Part shown: piece after piece, positions 11,801 to 20,224 of the stretch | Layout: every line of letters starts with the position of its first letter | How positions within the stretch are numbered: position 1 is the first letter of the stretch | DNA from: Halomonas sp. GT | GTDB taxonomy: Bacteria > Pseudomonadota > Gammaproteobacteria > Pseudomonadales > Halomonadaceae | Direction of reading: 5' to 3' | Length of the DNA stretch: 64,000 nt | NCBI RefSeq assembly: GCF_002082565.1 | Contig: NZ_CP020562.1 | Span: 1,922,001-1,986,000 of the forward strand | Translations under genes and position numbers: made by a program | Notes under the pieces: model-generated | What the model was told of the DNA's origin: nothing | Seen by the model: only the letters and a program-made list of their open reading frames with translations | Database searches by the model: none

Positions 11801-12496
11801 GAATGCCTCGGTGGTTTGACCAGAAAGCGTGCGGCCTGACGCATCGGTAATGGTGCCGGAAATCATCACAGGCAGCCGCGTGTTCAGGTCATCAAACAAC
11901 TCTTCAAGCGCATAAATAGCGGCTTTGGCATTAAGTGTGTCAAAGATGGTCTCGATCATAATAAGATCGGCACCGCCTTCGATTAACGCACTAGCAGCTT
12001 CGTAATAGTTCTCGCGAAGCTCGTCGAAGGTGACATTGCGCTTAGAAGGGTCGTTGACATCTGGCGACAGAGACGCGGTGCGTGAGGTTGGCCCAAGTAC
12101 CCCAGCGACATACCGCGGGATATTCGTTTCAGCAGCCACAGCATCACAGACATTACGTGCCAAACGTGCCGACTCACGATTCAGCTCAGGCACCAAATCT
12201 TCCATGCCATAGTCTGACTGAGAAAGACGTGTGCTATTAAACGTATTGGTTTCGATAATATCCGCGCCAGCTTCTAGATAGTCGCGGTGAATACGTGCCA
12301 CTAAGTCCGGACAGGTAAGTGCTAATAAGTCATTATTACCTTTAAGATCCGAGGGCCAGTCACGAAAGCGGTCACTACGAAAATCGTCCTCGCTGAGTTC
12401 GGCGTTCTGCAACATGGTGCCCATGCCGCCGTCCAAAATCAGGATACGTTGGGAAAGGCGTTGGGTGAGGGAAGCAGTCAAATCACTAGCAGCCAT
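8801..12496 (-). CDS. metH: cobalamin-dependent methionine synthase
   Basis: Transfers a methyl group from 5-methyltetrahydrofolate through cobalamin to homocysteine. All four modules are present in its 1231 residues (E. coli 1227). They are a homocysteine/zinc barrel with Cys ligands in GLNCALG and [10 protein letters not shown], a folate barrel starting near [10 protein letters not shown], a cobalamin cap and Rossmann unit with [12 protein letters not shown] (axial histidine near residue 760), and the C-terminal AdoMet reactivation domain with [17 protein letters not shown] lies about 11 bases before the ATG. I found no cobalamin or SAM riboswitch signature in the 5' region. Confidence 0.97.
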   Translation of the reverse strand: MAASDLTASLTQRLSQRILILDGGMGTMLQNAELSEDDFRSDRFRDWPSDLKGNNDLLALTCPDLVARIHRDYLEAGADIIETNTFNSTRLSQSDYGMEDLVPELNRESARLARNVCDAVAAETNIPRYVAGVLGPTSRTASLSPDVNDPSKRNVTFDELRENYYEAASALIEGGADLIMIETIFDTLNAKAAIYALEELFDDLNTRLPVMISGTITDASGRTLSGQTTEAFWNSVRHAQPLSVGLNCALGAEELRPYIEELSTKADTFVSAHPNAGLPNEFGEYDQTPEEMAAIVSEFAESGLVNIIGGCCGSTPEHIRAIAEAVSSMAPRKVAKRSHACRLSGLEPFNIEADALFVNVGERTNVTGSARFKRLIVEEDFTTALEVALEQVENGAQIIDINMDEGMLESQEAMVRFLNLIAGEPDIARVPIMIDSSKWDIIEAGLKCVQGKAVVNSISLKEGEAAFREQATKCRRFGAAIVVMAFDEEGQADTFARKTEICERAYRLLVDDIGFPAEDIIFDPNIFAIATGIDEHNNYAVDFIEATQWIREHLPHAMISGGVSNVSFSFRGNNPVREAIHSVFLYHAIRAGLSMGIVNAGQLAVYDDLPTELRDAVEDVVLNRRSDGTERLLDLADKYKGDGSGAAKKEDLEWRSWPVNKRIEHALVKGVTAYIEEDTEQARAEAARPIEVIEGPLMDGMNVVGDLFGAGKMFLPQVVKSARVMKQAVAYLIPYIEAEKSEETKAKGKIVMATVKGDVHDIGKNIVGVVLQCNNYEVIDLGVMVPTEKILQAAQDHNADIIGLSGLITPSLDEMVHVAKEMKRRGMDLPLLIGGATTSKAHTAVKIEPQYDHPVIYVTDASRAVGVAGRLLAPNLKAAYVAEIREEYEKVRERNAKRRPKAADLDYTQARKRRFRTDWNSFTPVKPQVLGLKTFDDYDLEELVERIDWTPFFMSWQLAGKYPKILEDKVVGEAARNLFADAKVMLRKLIDEKRVQARGVIGLWPANSVDDDVIEVYADESRTEVVERLHHIRQQTTKGRDGICYSLADFIAPKESGKADWIGGFAVTTGHGVDELSKAYEAAGDDYNAIMVQALTDRLAEAFAERMHERVRKEFWGYVPEETLDNDALIAEKYQGIRPAPGYPACPDHTEKATLFRLLDATENTGLALTENFAMWPAAAVSGWYFAHPQSKYFSTGKITRDQVEAIAQRKQMPLVEMERWLSPVLSYDPS

Positions 12497-12782
12497 GGCA
12501 GGGGGGAATCTCCAGCGTCTCAGTCGAAAGGATATTTTTTATAGTCGTCGTCATAGTGTGAGCGGCGCCTATCATAACAAAGGGCACACCATAGGGCAGC
12601 AAGTAAGGGCGTGAAGTTATTGCAGTATCTTAATGAGTCGCGCTCATATACATAGGCAATAGCCTACTAAAATAGTCGGGATTGTGCTGGCGAGCAGTTT
12701 TGCTTACCATAGGCGTTAATGAAATAGTTATAAATGACATGTGATGTGGCCAAGCCACAACCACGGGAGGATAACATCCCTT

Positions 12783-13394
12783 ATGACCGCGACTATCGAA
12801 ACTGATACCCAAGGTATTGATATTACTGACAGTGCTCAGGAATATCTTGCTGAACTGTTGGAAAAGCAGAATGTTGAAGGCATTGCTGTGCGTATTTTTA
12901 TCACCCAACCCGGCACGCCTTACGCGGAAACATGTTTAGCCTATTGCCGTCCAGGTGAAGAAGAACCCACTGACGTTAAGCTTGAGCTTGAAAAAATTAA
13001 CGTATTTCTCGATAAAAACAGTTTGGCGTTTTTAGACGAGGCGGTTGTTGATTTTAACGCGGATCGTATGGGCGGCCAGTTAACCATCAAGGCTCCTAAC
13101 GCGAAAATGCCTAAAGTTAACGCGGACAGCCCGCTGGAAGACCGCATCAACTACACGCTTTACAGTGAGATTAACCCAGGGCTGGCGGCCCACGGTGGTG
13201 AAATCAAGCTGGTAGAGCTGACCGAAGATAAGGTAGCGATCCTTGCTTTTGGTGGCGGCTGCCAAGGGTGTGCAGCGGTAGATTTAACGCTTAAAGATGG
13301 CGTTGAGAAAACGCTGATGGAGCGGATTCCTGAGTTAGCGGGTATCCGTGACGTGACCGATCACACGGATACAACGAACGCTTACTACCGCTAA
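12783..13394 (+). CDS. nfuA: Fe-S biogenesis protein NfuA
   Basis: Scaffold/carrier that delivers 4Fe-4S clusters to target enzymes. The 203-residue protein has an N-terminal degenerate A-type domain (about 1-100) and a C-terminal Nfu domain with the cluster-binding CQGC at residues 160-163 (in [13 protein letters not shown]). The ATG at 12783 matches the NfuA N-terminus ([15 protein letters not shown]); a longer reading from 12741 is not supported. The nearest purine-rich site, GGGAGG, is unusually far (about 12 bases) upstream. A strong terminator follows. Confidence 0.95.
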   Translation: MTATIETDTQGIDITDSAQEYLAELLEKQNVEGIAVRIFITQPGTPYAETCLAYCRPGEEEPTDVKLELEKINVFLDKNSLAFLDEAVVDFNADRMGGQLTIKAPNAKMPKVNADSPLEDRINYTLYSEINPGLAAHGGEIKLVELTEDKVAILAFGGGCQGCAAVDLTLKDGVEKTLMERIPELAGIRDVTDHTDTTNAYYR

Positions 13395-13428
13395 ACGTTA
13401 TATTAGCTGTACCGTTCCCGTTTCGAAA

Positions 13429-13458
13429 AGCCTAGCAGAAATTTGCTGGGCTTTTTTT
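13429..13458 (+). terminator. intrinsic terminator of nfuA
   Basis: Stem AGCCTAGCA / TGCTGGGCT (one T-G wobble) with a short AT-rich loop, followed directly by seven T residues. This is a textbook Rho-independent terminator immediately after nfuA. Confidence 0.9.
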
Positions 13459-13470
13459 ATGAGCGGTAGG

Positions 13471-14505
13471 TCATTCGCTAGGTGATGAGTCTTCTTTTTC
13501 TTGCGAGGAAAGCGTTTCGGGCAGAGCTGTTAACTGCGCCTGAAGGGCTTCCATTCGCTGCCAAAGCTGTTGCTGCCAGTTTTCATCCTTGAGCGCCGCT
13601 TGGTGCTGCTGTTCTAGTGCTTGGTGGGCCTTAACAAGCTCCTCTTGTAGGCTAGCGTGTTGCTCTTTAAGCGACATATTGTTGCGCTCAAGCTCGTCAA
13701 TTCGCTGTTGCAAGCTGCTGTTGTCTAATTCGTAGTGCTGCAGCGCCTCTTTTTTGAGCTGAAGCTCTTTCGCCAAGCTGTCTGAGCGCTGCTCGAACTG
13801 AAGCAGGCGTTTTTGTAGTGCTTTCTCTTCTTGGGCACGCTCTTGTCTTAGCGTGTCTAGCAACGCCATCAGTTTTCCTTCTGCTGCTTCGTTACGCTGT
13901 TCTTCCTGAACAAGGCGCTGTTCCCAAACGGCTTGGCGTTGTTGCAGCTCTTCAGTAAAACGCTCTTTCTGCGAAGCTACATCATGCTCAGACTGGGTAA
14001 GCAACTGCTGGTATCGCTTAGCATCTTGGTTGGCTTGCTCTGCCTGTTGCTGCCGCTGATGCTCGCTCGCTTGGCTGGCAGCCAGCTCGCGGTTCAGTGT
14101 TTCCAGGCGTTGTTCTGTATGCCGCAAATGTTCTGCAAGGGCGCTTTCTCGTTGTTCCGCATTCGCTGTCTGCTGAAGTGCTTCGGCGGCTTCCTGCTGA
14201 GCACTCTCTACCTGCCGATTAGCATCTTCACGATAGTGGACGAGCGCTTGATTGGCGACCTCTTGCGCCTCGCGCCATAGCTCGGTTGCGACGTTAACGA
14301 TGACTTCTGGTACGCCCTTGGGTGGTGGAACATCGCGATTTTGCTCTCGTTCAATACGCCAGCTACGGAAATGCTCGCTGATCGTTGTGAAGCTGCCCGT
14401 TCCCAGTACTTCCCGAATACGTTGCACGCTAGGAGTGTCGCCGCGAGCGAGCAGGGTATCGATTGCTTGCTGAACATCACTGTATTGAATCCCGCTGCGA
14501 GCCAT
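13471..14505 (-). CDS. KfrA-like DNA-binding coiled-coil protein
   Basis: The first about 115 residues (GIQYSDVQQAID, TPSVQRIREVLGTGSFTTI) match the KfrA N-terminal DNA-binding domain, known from plasmid RK2 where KfrA binds palindromes in its own promoter. The rest, about 100-325, is a long Gln/Glu/Ala/Leu-rich coiled coil, followed by a short acidic tail. The ATG at 14505 was chosen because AGGGAT precedes it and the domain begins at once; the longer reading to 14580 runs into the operator-like region. It is divergent from a tyrosine recombinase. It is probably chromosomal, since no plasmid genes surround it. A role in regulating or organising recombination is inference. Confidence 0.82.
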   Translation of the reverse strand: MARSGIQYSDVQQAIDTLLARGDTPSVQRIREVLGTGSFTTISEHFRSWRIEREQNRDVPPPKGVPEVIVNVATELWREAQEVANQALVHYREDANRQVESAQQEAAEALQQTANAEQRESALAEHLRHTEQRLETLNRELAASQASEHQRQQQAEQANQDAKRYQQLLTQSEHDVASQKERFTEELQQRQAVWEQRLVQEEQRNEAAEGKLMALLDTLRQERAQEEKALQKRLLQFEQRSDSLAKELQLKKEALQHYELDNSSLQQRIDELERNNMSLKEQHASLQEELVKAHQALEQQHQAALKDENWQQQLWQRMEALQAQLTALPETLSSQEKEDSSPSE

Positions 14506-14558
14506 GGTGCTTATCCCTGTCAGATTAATAGCGCTATTTTCGTAGGGTTTGGATAAAA

Positions 14559-14667
14559 TTACAATAATTACGTAATGCATAAAACGTAATATTATTTACA
14601 ATAAATGTTATAAATTCAAGATTACTGCCATTATCTTGAATTTAAGTGCTGATAACAGCACACTTAA
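14559..14667. promoter_or_regulatory. repeat-rich operator-like region between KfrA-like and recombinase genes
   Basis: This AT-rich divergent intergenic block holds several nested repeats: TTACAATAA twice (14559-14567, 14596-14604); the palindrome ATTACGTAAT (14567-14576); ACGTAAT twice, 14 bases apart (14570, 14584); a perfect 11-bp inverted repeat AAATTCAAGAT / ATCTTGAATTT (14612-14622, 14633-14643) with a 10-base spacer; and GTGCTG / CAGCAC flanked by TTAA (14642-14667). Binding by the KfrA-like protein or by the recombinase is inferred, not seen. Confidence 0.6.
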
Positions 14668-14692
14668 CCCATTGAAAAATCATGCGGTAGAT

Positions 14693-15889
14693 ATGGGGAA
14701 ACACGTAGAGATGTCTAGAGAGGTAGCGAAACAGCAAGAGCCAGCAAGCAAAGGCCTAGAAAGAGATAGCTGGCCTGATTTGCTGCCTAGGCTTTATGAA
14801 CCTGCCGCCCTGGAAATTGGCGTACAGTTAATTGATGCTCAAAACGACGTTGAAGCTGTAGCTGCTTGGCTCAGGGAGTATCAATACAGCCCTCAAACGC
14901 TGAAAAGTTACCGCCGAGAGGCGGAGCGCCTGCTGCTTTGGTTATCCAGCCACAACACGACTTTGTGTGATATGAATCGTGAAATGTTGCGCCAATACGA
15001 GGCTTTTCTGGCAGATCCTCAGCCAGCTGAGCAGTGGGTGGGGGCAAGTAAGCCTCGACATCATAATCAATGGCGACCTTTTCGTGGTGGTCTTTCGCCG
15101 GCAAGCCGACGGCAAAGCCTGATTATTCTGCAGGGCTTGTTTAGCTGGCTAGTGGAAGCAGGGTGGGTGCGCCATAACCCTTTTGTACTGATGCGCGACA
15201 AGGCAAGGCGGTTGAATAACCAAGCTCAAACCATTGAACGCTATTTCGAGCGAGAGCTTTGGGCATGGTTTTGGCAATGGCTGAATGCGCCAGCCGGGCA
15301 TGCTAGTGAGCGAAAAGCGTATGAGCAAGCGCGGCGACGATTTATATTCAGCTTCGCTTATCTGTTAGCGCCTCGTATTAGTGAAATGGCTGACGCTCGG
15401 ATGGATGACTTTCAGGAAAGCGAGGGGCGATGGTGGTGGGTGGTGGTCGGTAAGGGGAGTAAGTTTGCACGTATTCCGGTGCCCAGCGATATGCTTGAGT
15501 GTGTGCTCGAATGGCGGGAAGCGCTTGGATTAGCAGGCCTGCCCAGTTATCACGAACCCGACCCTCTTATTCGTGCGTTAGATAAACGTCGTGGGATTAG
15601 CGACAACCAACTTTATCGGTTGATTAAAGGCGTATTTAGCGAAGCGGCTGATGCGTTAGAAGCGCAAAATGGCAAGCCTGCGTATGTGAGTGCGCTGCGT
15701 CGTGCAACTCCTCACTGGTTGAGGCATACGTCGATTACACATCAAGCGCAAGCAGGGGTAAGCCTTCGCTATTTAGCCGAAAGTGCCCGTCATTCGAAAT
15801 TGGACACGACGAGCCGCTATTTACACACCGAAGATAATGAATGGCACCAAGAGCAGCAGCGTCACCGCTTGAAAACGGCCCCAAAATAG
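14693..15889 (+). CDS. tyrosine recombinase / phage-integrase family protein
   Basis: Site-specific recombinase with an N-terminal SAM-like core-binding domain and a C-terminal catalytic domain. Counting from a possible TTG start at 14636, the catalytic set is complete: Arg247 (APRISE), Lys276 (GKGSK), His360 and Arg363 (HWLRH), His386 and Tyr395 (SRYLH). The start is uncertain. TTG 14636 lies inside an inverted repeat, ATG 14693 is used here, and ATG 14711 is also possible with GGGGA upstream. No att site, island or phage genes flank it. It sits between core genes nfuA and sufE, so it may be domesticated or the remnant of an element. Confidence 0.85.
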   Translation: MGKHVEMSREVAKQQEPASKGLERDSWPDLLPRLYEPAALEIGVQLIDAQNDVEAVAAWLREYQYSPQTLKSYRREAERLLLWLSSHNTTLCDMNREMLRQYEAFLADPQPAEQWVGASKPRHHNQWRPFRGGLSPASRRQSLIILQGLFSWLVEAGWVRHNPFVLMRDKARRLNNQAQTIERYFERELWAWFWQWLNAPAGHASERKAYEQARRRFIFSFAYLLAPRISEMADARMDDFQESEGRWWWVVVGKGSKFARIPVPSDMLECVLEWREALGLAGLPSYHEPDPLIRALDKRRGISDNQLYRLIKGVFSEAADALEAQNGKPAYVSALRRATPHWLRHTSITHQAQAGVSLRYLAESARHSKLDTTSRYLHTEDNEWHQEQQRHRLKTAPK

Positions 15890-15902
15890 TCTTCTAACCC
15901 GT

Positions 15903-15908
15903 TATAAT
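15903..15908 (+). promoter_or_regulatory. possible -10 element of sufE
   Basis: TATAAT about 37 bases before the sufE start, in the short gap after the recombinase gene. No good -35 hexamer is found at 16-18 bases, so the assignment is tentative. Confidence 0.3.
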
Positions 15909-15944
15909 GCAAGTATATTGAGACACCAACCCAAAGGTAACGCC

Positions 15945-16361
15945 ATGGCAACTTCCGGCGCTGAGCTGGCCCAGCAAGAGCTGGTCGAAGAGTTTGAAAT
16001 ATTTGATAACTGGATGGATCGTTATCAATACATCATCGATATGGGGAAGCAGCTGCCTGACTTTCCGGAGGAGCAGCGAACAGAAGAGTTTAAGATTCAG
16101 GGCTGCCAATCTAACGTATGGATGTGTCACGAAGAGCAGGGCGACAGGCTTATCTTCAAAGCAACATCGGATGCGGCCATCGTTTCAGGACTGATTGCGT
16201 TGCTGCTTAGAATCTATAGCGATCGCACACCTGATGAAATTAGCCAAACCGAACCTCACTTCTTGAAAGATTTAGGTTTGGATAAGCACTTATCACCTAC
16301 TCGCAGTAACGGCTTGCATGCCATGTTGGAGCGCATTTACCAAGTGGCAAAACAGTCTTAA
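15945..16361 (+). CDS. SufE/CsdE family sulfur acceptor
   Basis: Accepts persulfide sulfur from a cysteine desulfurase (SufS or CsdA) and passes it on for Fe-S cluster or other sulfur transfer. The acceptor cysteine is Cys54 in FKIQGCQSNVW. The length of 138 residues is normal. AAAGGTAACGCC precedes the chosen ATG. No suf or csd genes lie next to it, so whether it works with SufS or CsdA cannot be told here. Its 3' end faces that of yidD, 26 bases away. Confidence 0.92.
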   Translation: MATSGAELAQQELVEEFEIFDNWMDRYQYIIDMGKQLPDFPEEQRTEEFKIQGCQSNVWMCHEEQGDRLIFKATSDAAIVSGLIALLLRIYSDRTPDEISQTEPHFLKDLGLDKHLSPTRSNGLHAMLERIYQVAKQS

Positions 16362-16387
16362 CTGTAAGTGCACACTGGAAAGCTTTA

Positions 16388-16720
16388 TCAGTGATGATGG
16401 TCGCAGTTTGAATGAGGCGGCGCAGTTAAGTCGGGGTCTTCACGACACAGCTGCTCGCTTCGGCCACCAGGTACGGGATCGATACCGCCGGCGCTGCCTG
16501 GGTGGCATCTTATAATGCGCTTTATCGCCATCCAGCCGCCTTTGAAAGGGCCATGCACTTGAATGGCTTCAACGGTATAGGACGAGCAGCTGGGCCAAAA
16601 TCGACAGCGCGGCCCTAGAAGAGGGCTGATTGTGTATTGATAGACCTTGATACAGCCAATCATGACGATGGCAAGTACCTTCAAGGCCCAGCGCTTTGCT
16701 TGGGATAGCGGCTTTACCAC
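16388..16720 (-). CDS. yidD: membrane protein insertion efficiency factor YidD
   Basis: Small protein that aids YidC-dependent insertion of inner-membrane proteins. An N-terminal amphipathic/hydrophobic segment (about 12-33) is followed by the family signature with Cys39, Cys45 and Cys72 ([23 protein letters not shown]). Start is GTG, sharing one base with the TAG of hisI. The usual location is rpmH-rnpA-yidD-yidC; here the gene is last in a zur-hisI-yidD unit. Its tail of about 30 residues carries Cys92, His103, Cys106 and HHH at the very end, a possible metal-binding end (inference). Confidence 0.93.
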   Translation of the reverse strand: MVKPLSQAKRWALKVLAIVMIGCIKVYQYTISPLLGPRCRFWPSCSSYTVEAIQVHGPFKGGWMAIKRIIRCHPGSAGGIDPVPGGRSEQLCREDPDLTAPPHSNCDHHH

Positions 16721-17187
16721 TATTTCTTGCCGTAAAGTGCCGCTGGATCGATAAGCGGCTCGCTGGTAATCGCCGCACGTTCCTCATTTACCGATAAGTA
16801 AAAACAGCTGCGTCGACCGGTGTGGCAAGCGGGTCCAGTTTGATCGACTTGAAGTAATAGCGTGTCACCATCGCAGTCGAGAGCCGCAGATTTCAGCTGC
16901 TGTTGTTGACCCGAGGTTTCACCTTTACGCCAGAGCTTTTTACGCGAGCGTGAATAGTAGCAAACACGCTGCGTTGCTAGCGTTTCTTCGAGTGCCTCGC
17001 GGTTCATCCATGCCATCATTAACACTTCGCCCGAATCAAACTGCTGAGCAATGGCAGGCAGCAAGCCTTGTTCGTTGAAGCGTACTGCATCAAGAAGGGT
17101 TTCCGTCCCGGGCAACGTGTCGGAAGGGCTGGCAGACTCTAAGGCTTTGAATAGGTCGCGTGGGGCTAATTGGTCAAAACGTGACAT
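16720..17187 (-). CDS. hisI: phosphoribosyl-AMP cyclohydrolase
   Basis: Third step of histidine synthesis: opens the purine ring of phosphoribosyl-AMP. The enzyme needs zinc and magnesium. The zinc cysteines Cys105, Cys121 and Cys128 and the acidic metal site D104-C-D-G-D108 are all present. It is monofunctional (no HisE domain), and its 155 residues include an N-terminal extension of about 30 not usual in the family. It lies outside any his operon, between zur and yidD with one-base overlaps on both sides (TAATG upstream, TAGTG downstream). It could be the sole HisI or a paralogue; the window cannot decide. Confidence 0.92.
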   Translation of the reverse strand: MSRFDQLAPRDLFKALESASPSDTLPGTETLLDAVRFNEQGLLPAIAQQFDSGEVLMMAWMNREALEETLATQRVCYYSRSRKKLWRKGETSGQQQQLKSAALDCDGDTLLLQVDQTGPACHTGRRSCFYLSVNEERAAITSEPLIDPAALYGKK

Positions 17188-17636
17188 TACTCATTACTCG
17201 CAGATCGACAATTTTGGCACAAGCCTTGAAGTTCTATTGTTTGGCGCTCGACGTTAAACCCTTGGCGTTTGGCTAATTCAGCCAATTGGGCGCTTATTTC
17301 ATCTAAGTGAAGCTCTTCAACGTAGCCACAGTGACGACAAATCAACAGCTGAAAGCCATGGGCATGCTCGGGACAAGCACAGGCAACGTAAGCATTTTGT
17401 GACTCTATACGATGGACGAGACCTTGCTCGATAAGAAAGTCTAGAGCACGGTAAACCGTGGGAGGTCTTGCTGCGGCATGCTCAGTGGATAGTTGGTCTA
17501 ACAAGTCATACGCTTTTAGGCCGCCACCATTCTCAGCAATTAGTTCCAATACTCGGCGGCGAATAGGAGTAAATCTCACGCCTCGGGTATGGCACTGGGA
17601 TTCCGCTTGTTGTAATAGCGTATTAGCTTCTGTCAT
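17187..17636 (-). CDS. zur: Fur family zinc uptake regulator
   Basis: Winged-helix metalloregulator, 149 residues. The DNA-reading helix is within [18 protein letters not shown] (57-74). The structural zinc site uses Cys100/Cys103 (CRHC) and Cys140/Cys143 (CQNC). The sensory site is suggested by [11 protein letters not shown] with Cys86, Cys88, His91 and His93, the pattern typical of Zur rather than Fur. The stop overlaps the hisI start. It begins 31 bases after the ATP-grasp gene ends and may be part of the same transcript. No clear Zur palindrome is visible just upstream. Confidence 0.88.
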   Translation of the reverse strand: MTEANTLLQQAESQCHTRGVRFTPIRRRVLELIAENGGGLKAYDLLDQLSTEHAAARPPTVYRALDFLIEQGLVHRIESQNAYVACACPEHAHGFQLLICRHCGYVEELHLDEISAQLAELAKRQGFNVERQTIELQGLCQNCRSASNE

Positions 17637-17667
17637 TAGGGCACTCGTTGAACGGGATATGCGTAGT

Positions 17668-18666
17668 CTACGCCGTCGCCGAAGAAGTGTCAGGCGTTTC
17701 TACGAGTTCGCTTTGGCGGGCAAAGTGGTGCTGTGCAAACGCTACTCGCTCAGCAACGGGAACACCGTCAGGCTGTTGTTCGATTAGGTCAAGCCGGCGA
17801 CGAAGTCCTTCTCCGTTCGTCATTTGTATAGCAAGCCCAGGGCGCGCATTAAGCTCAAGGAGCATGGGGCCATGCTGTCGATCTAATACCATATCGGTGC
17901 CAAGATAACCAAGCCCGGTCATCTCATAGCAGCCTGCGGCCAGATGGAGCAAAGTATCCCACTGTGGGACGACTAGGCTCGCCAAGTCGTGTCCTGTATC
18001 AGGGTGGCTAAAGCAAGGGCGGTCGAACTGCACCCCGCGCAGAGCCGCGCCTGTGGCAATGTTCAACCCGACACCAACAGCCCCCTGATGAAGATTAGCT
18101 TTTCCATCTGATGCCGCGGTAGAGAGCCGCATCATAGCCATGACAGGATACCCTTTAAACACGATGACTCGAATGTCCGGTACGCCCTCATAGGTATAAG
18201 CCATCAGGCTTTCATCGAAATTGATCAGCGTTTCGATGACGGCGACATCCGGTGAGCCGCCTAACGAATAGAGACCAGAAAGTATGTTCGAAACATGGCG
18301 CTCAATATCTTCAATCGATAAGCTGACACCGCTTGGCTTAATAAAGACACCATCTTGTACCTTTTCAATAACAAGTATGCCTTTTCCGCCACTGCCCTTG
18401 GCTGGCTTGATCACAAAGCCGGAATGGCCACTCAGCATCTCATCGATATGTTTGACACCAAACTGAGTCGTTACCGTACCAATGAGCTCAGGCGTTGTAA
18501 TGCCAAAACGTTGCGCAAGAAGCTTGGTTTTCAGCTTATCGTCAACAAGCGGGTATAGGCGTCGGGAATTATAGCGGCCAATGTAGCGAATATTCCGCCG
18601 ATTCATGCCGATAATTCCTTTGTCCCTAAGACGAGTCGGCCACGTCCAGTTCTTTAGCCAGCTCAT
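17668..18666 (-). CDS. RimK-like ATP-grasp alpha-L-glutamate ligase-like protein
   Basis: ATP-grasp fold ligase of 332 residues. The ATP-binding glycine-rich loop KPAKGSGGKGILVIE lies near 104-118, and the metal-binding end MLLELNARPGLAIQM near 271-285. RimK relatives add glutamate or other amino acids to a carboxyl acceptor. This subfamily is constantly found with a 7TM inactive-transglutaminase protein and a retropepsin-like lipoprotein, and is thought to make an amide-linked peptide or tag (prediction from comparative genomics). Its ATG overlaps the TGA of the 7TM gene by four bases. Acceptor and product are unknown. Confidence 0.85.
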   Translation of the reverse strand: MSWLKNWTWPTRLRDKGIIGMNRRNIRYIGRYNSRRLYPLVDDKLKTKLLAQRFGITTPELIGTVTTQFGVKHIDEMLSGHSGFVIKPAKGSGGKGILVIEKVQDGVFIKPSGVSLSIEDIERHVSNILSGLYSLGGSPDVAVIETLINFDESLMAYTYEGVPDIRVIVFKGYPVMAMMRLSTAASDGKANLHQGAVGVGLNIATGAALRGVQFDRPCFSHPDTGHDLASLVVPQWDTLLHLAAGCYEMTGLGYLGTDMVLDRQHGPMLLELNARPGLAIQMTNGEGLRRRLDLIEQQPDGVPVAERVAFAQHHFARQSELVETPDTSSATA

Positions 18667-20189
18667 GAGGATTTCTCTTCATCGGTAATTGGCTTAAAGC
18701 GGCGTAGCTCCAATAAACGGTAGCCCGTGTAATTACCAAGCAACAAGATAAGCGCCATTAGAATGAACTGAACGCCAAGGAAGTTGAAAGTAATGTGGCG
18801 AACCCAGGGATTATTCATAGCAAGGAATGCTAATACAGCAGTTAAGAGGCTGCCCCCGCCTTGAATCAATACCTGCTTTGGTCCTTCCTCCTCCCAAAGG
18901 ATCGACATCCGCTCAATCGTCCATGCCAGGATAATCATCGGGAAAAACGTCACGGTTAACCCGGCGCTTAGCCCCATGCGATAAGCAATGACAGTGAAAA
19001 TTGAGATGATTGCTATGACGGTGATGATGACCGCCGAAACCCTCGCTACCAGCAATAAATTGAGGTAAGAAAGATAATTCCGGATGATCAGGCCCATGGC
19101 CACAATCAACAGGAAGCCAATTAAGCCCGTTAGCAGGGTAGTTTGAATAAATGCTAATGCAATAAGCACCGGCATAAACGTGCCCGACGTTTTCACCCCA
19201 ACCAGTACGCGCAAGAACACTACTACCAGTGCACCAATGGGAATCAGCAGAATCGTTTGGAAAAGAGCCTGCTCTTCCAGAGGAAGGCTATGGATAGAGA
19301 AGTTCAGTAGCGTGTCGTCAGAATAATGATTACGAACCGCCGCAGACGCAGGCTGATAATGCGTCAACATAGAAAAGGTTACCCGTGAGTTGGTGCCGCC
19401 CTGAACCTCTAGGACTGCGCGACCGCCTGTTTCCCAGAGCAGAAGGTTATCGGGCTTTCCTTGTTCGCCGGTCGCAGGATTAAATAGTGCCCATGTTTCA
19501 GCAGATTCATCGAACACTTGAATCCAACTGCTTAGAGTTTGTCGACGACGACCATCTTCCATCAACAGACCGCTTACTTCCCTTGCATGAACACCCGCTT
19601 GATTCAACAAGCGCACAATCAGTGGCGATGGTTGTTCTTGAGTTAGGAGTAGACGCGCATTTTCCCCTTGGCGTTCGCCATTAATATCTAAAATCAATTC
19701 TCTTGCAAAGGTAGCGTTATTGGCGCTTCGTGCCCAGGCACGATCAATTAATTGACTAGCGGCTGTGTCGTAGGGGCTTTCCCAGGGAGGGGGGGACGAT
19801 AATTCTGGAGGCGTTTGTACCGGGGAACGTGCATCCGGCGAAACAAGCATCTGCACAGAATAATAAAGCTGCTGACTACCAGCTGCATTGCGGATAGTCC
19901 ACTCAGCCTGACGACCTAGTTCATCTGCTTTGTAGGCAAGCCCATAGCCAGAAGATGCCGTGTTTTCAGTCAAAACTCGATAGCCGGCCTGATGAGAAGG
20001 TAGCGCTAAATCAACCTGCACAGGGCCGTCTTGGGCATTAAAGTTGATAACCGCTTCGATTTCCCACACCTGGCGCTGTTCACCGGGTAGCCAGGGGATT
20101 TCGAACTGAACATGTCGATGCACACTGGCGGCAATGCCAACCAGCAGCAGTAATCCAACGATTAAATAAAATGGCAACCGTGACATCAT
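18663..20189 (-). CDS. inactive transglutaminase fused to 7 transmembrane helices (UUP1 family)
   Basis: A 508-residue inner-membrane protein. One N-terminal helix (about 5-21) is followed by a periplasmic region to about 315 that has the transglutaminase-like fold but is classed as inactive. The last part, about 315-500, holds roughly seven membrane helices (starting near FQTILLIPIGALVVVFLRVL; the stretch LLLILLGNYTGY is not exact and the helix near 470-490 reads FILMALILLLGNYTGYRLLE). AAAGGAATC precedes the ATG. It is the middle gene of a conserved trio with the retropepsin-like lipoprotein and ATP-grasp ligase. Its transported or sensed partner is unknown. Confidence 0.85.
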   Translation of the reverse strand: MMSRLPFYLIVGLLLLVGIAASVHRHVQFEIPWLPGEQRQVWEIEAVINFNAQDGPVQVDLALPSHQAGYRVLTENTASSGYGLAYKADELGRQAEWTIRNAAGSQQLYYSVQMLVSPDARSPVQTPPELSSPPPWESPYDTAASQLIDRAWARSANNATFARELILDINGERQGENARLLLTQEQPSPLIVRLLNQAGVHAREVSGLLMEDGRRRQTLSSWIQVFDESAETWALFNPATGEQGKPDNLLLWETGGRAVLEVQGGTNSRVTFSMLTHYQPASAAVRNHYSDDTLLNFSIHSLPLEEQALFQTILLIPIGALVVVFLRVLVGVKTSGTFMPVLIALAFIQTTLLTGLIGFLLIVAMGLIIRNYLSYLNLLLVARVSAVIITVIAIISIFTVIAYRMGLSAGLTVTFFPMIILAWTIERMSILWEEEGPKQVLIQGGGSLLTAVLAFLAMNNPWVRHITFNFLGVQFILMALILLLGNYTGYRLLELRRFKPITDEEKSS

Positions 20190-20224
20190 GATTCCTTTCA
20201 GCGAAAAACGGCGGGGAAGAGCTG

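Noticed and set aside
12497..12782. Possible cobalamin or SAM riboswitch before metH
   Set aside because: No B12-box-like or SAM aptamer core could be found on the minus strand of this 286-base gap. It shows only small palindromes such as TAGGC/GCCTA at 12653-12666.
14636..14692. TTG start giving a longer recombinase
   Set aside because: The codon lies inside the perfect inverted repeat and has no ribosome site. Later ATGs are more likely, though the true start stays open.
17637..17667. Zur box in the gap before zur
   Set aside because: No GTTATA-N2-TATAAC-like palindrome is present in the 31 bases. Any zinc control would have to act further upstream.
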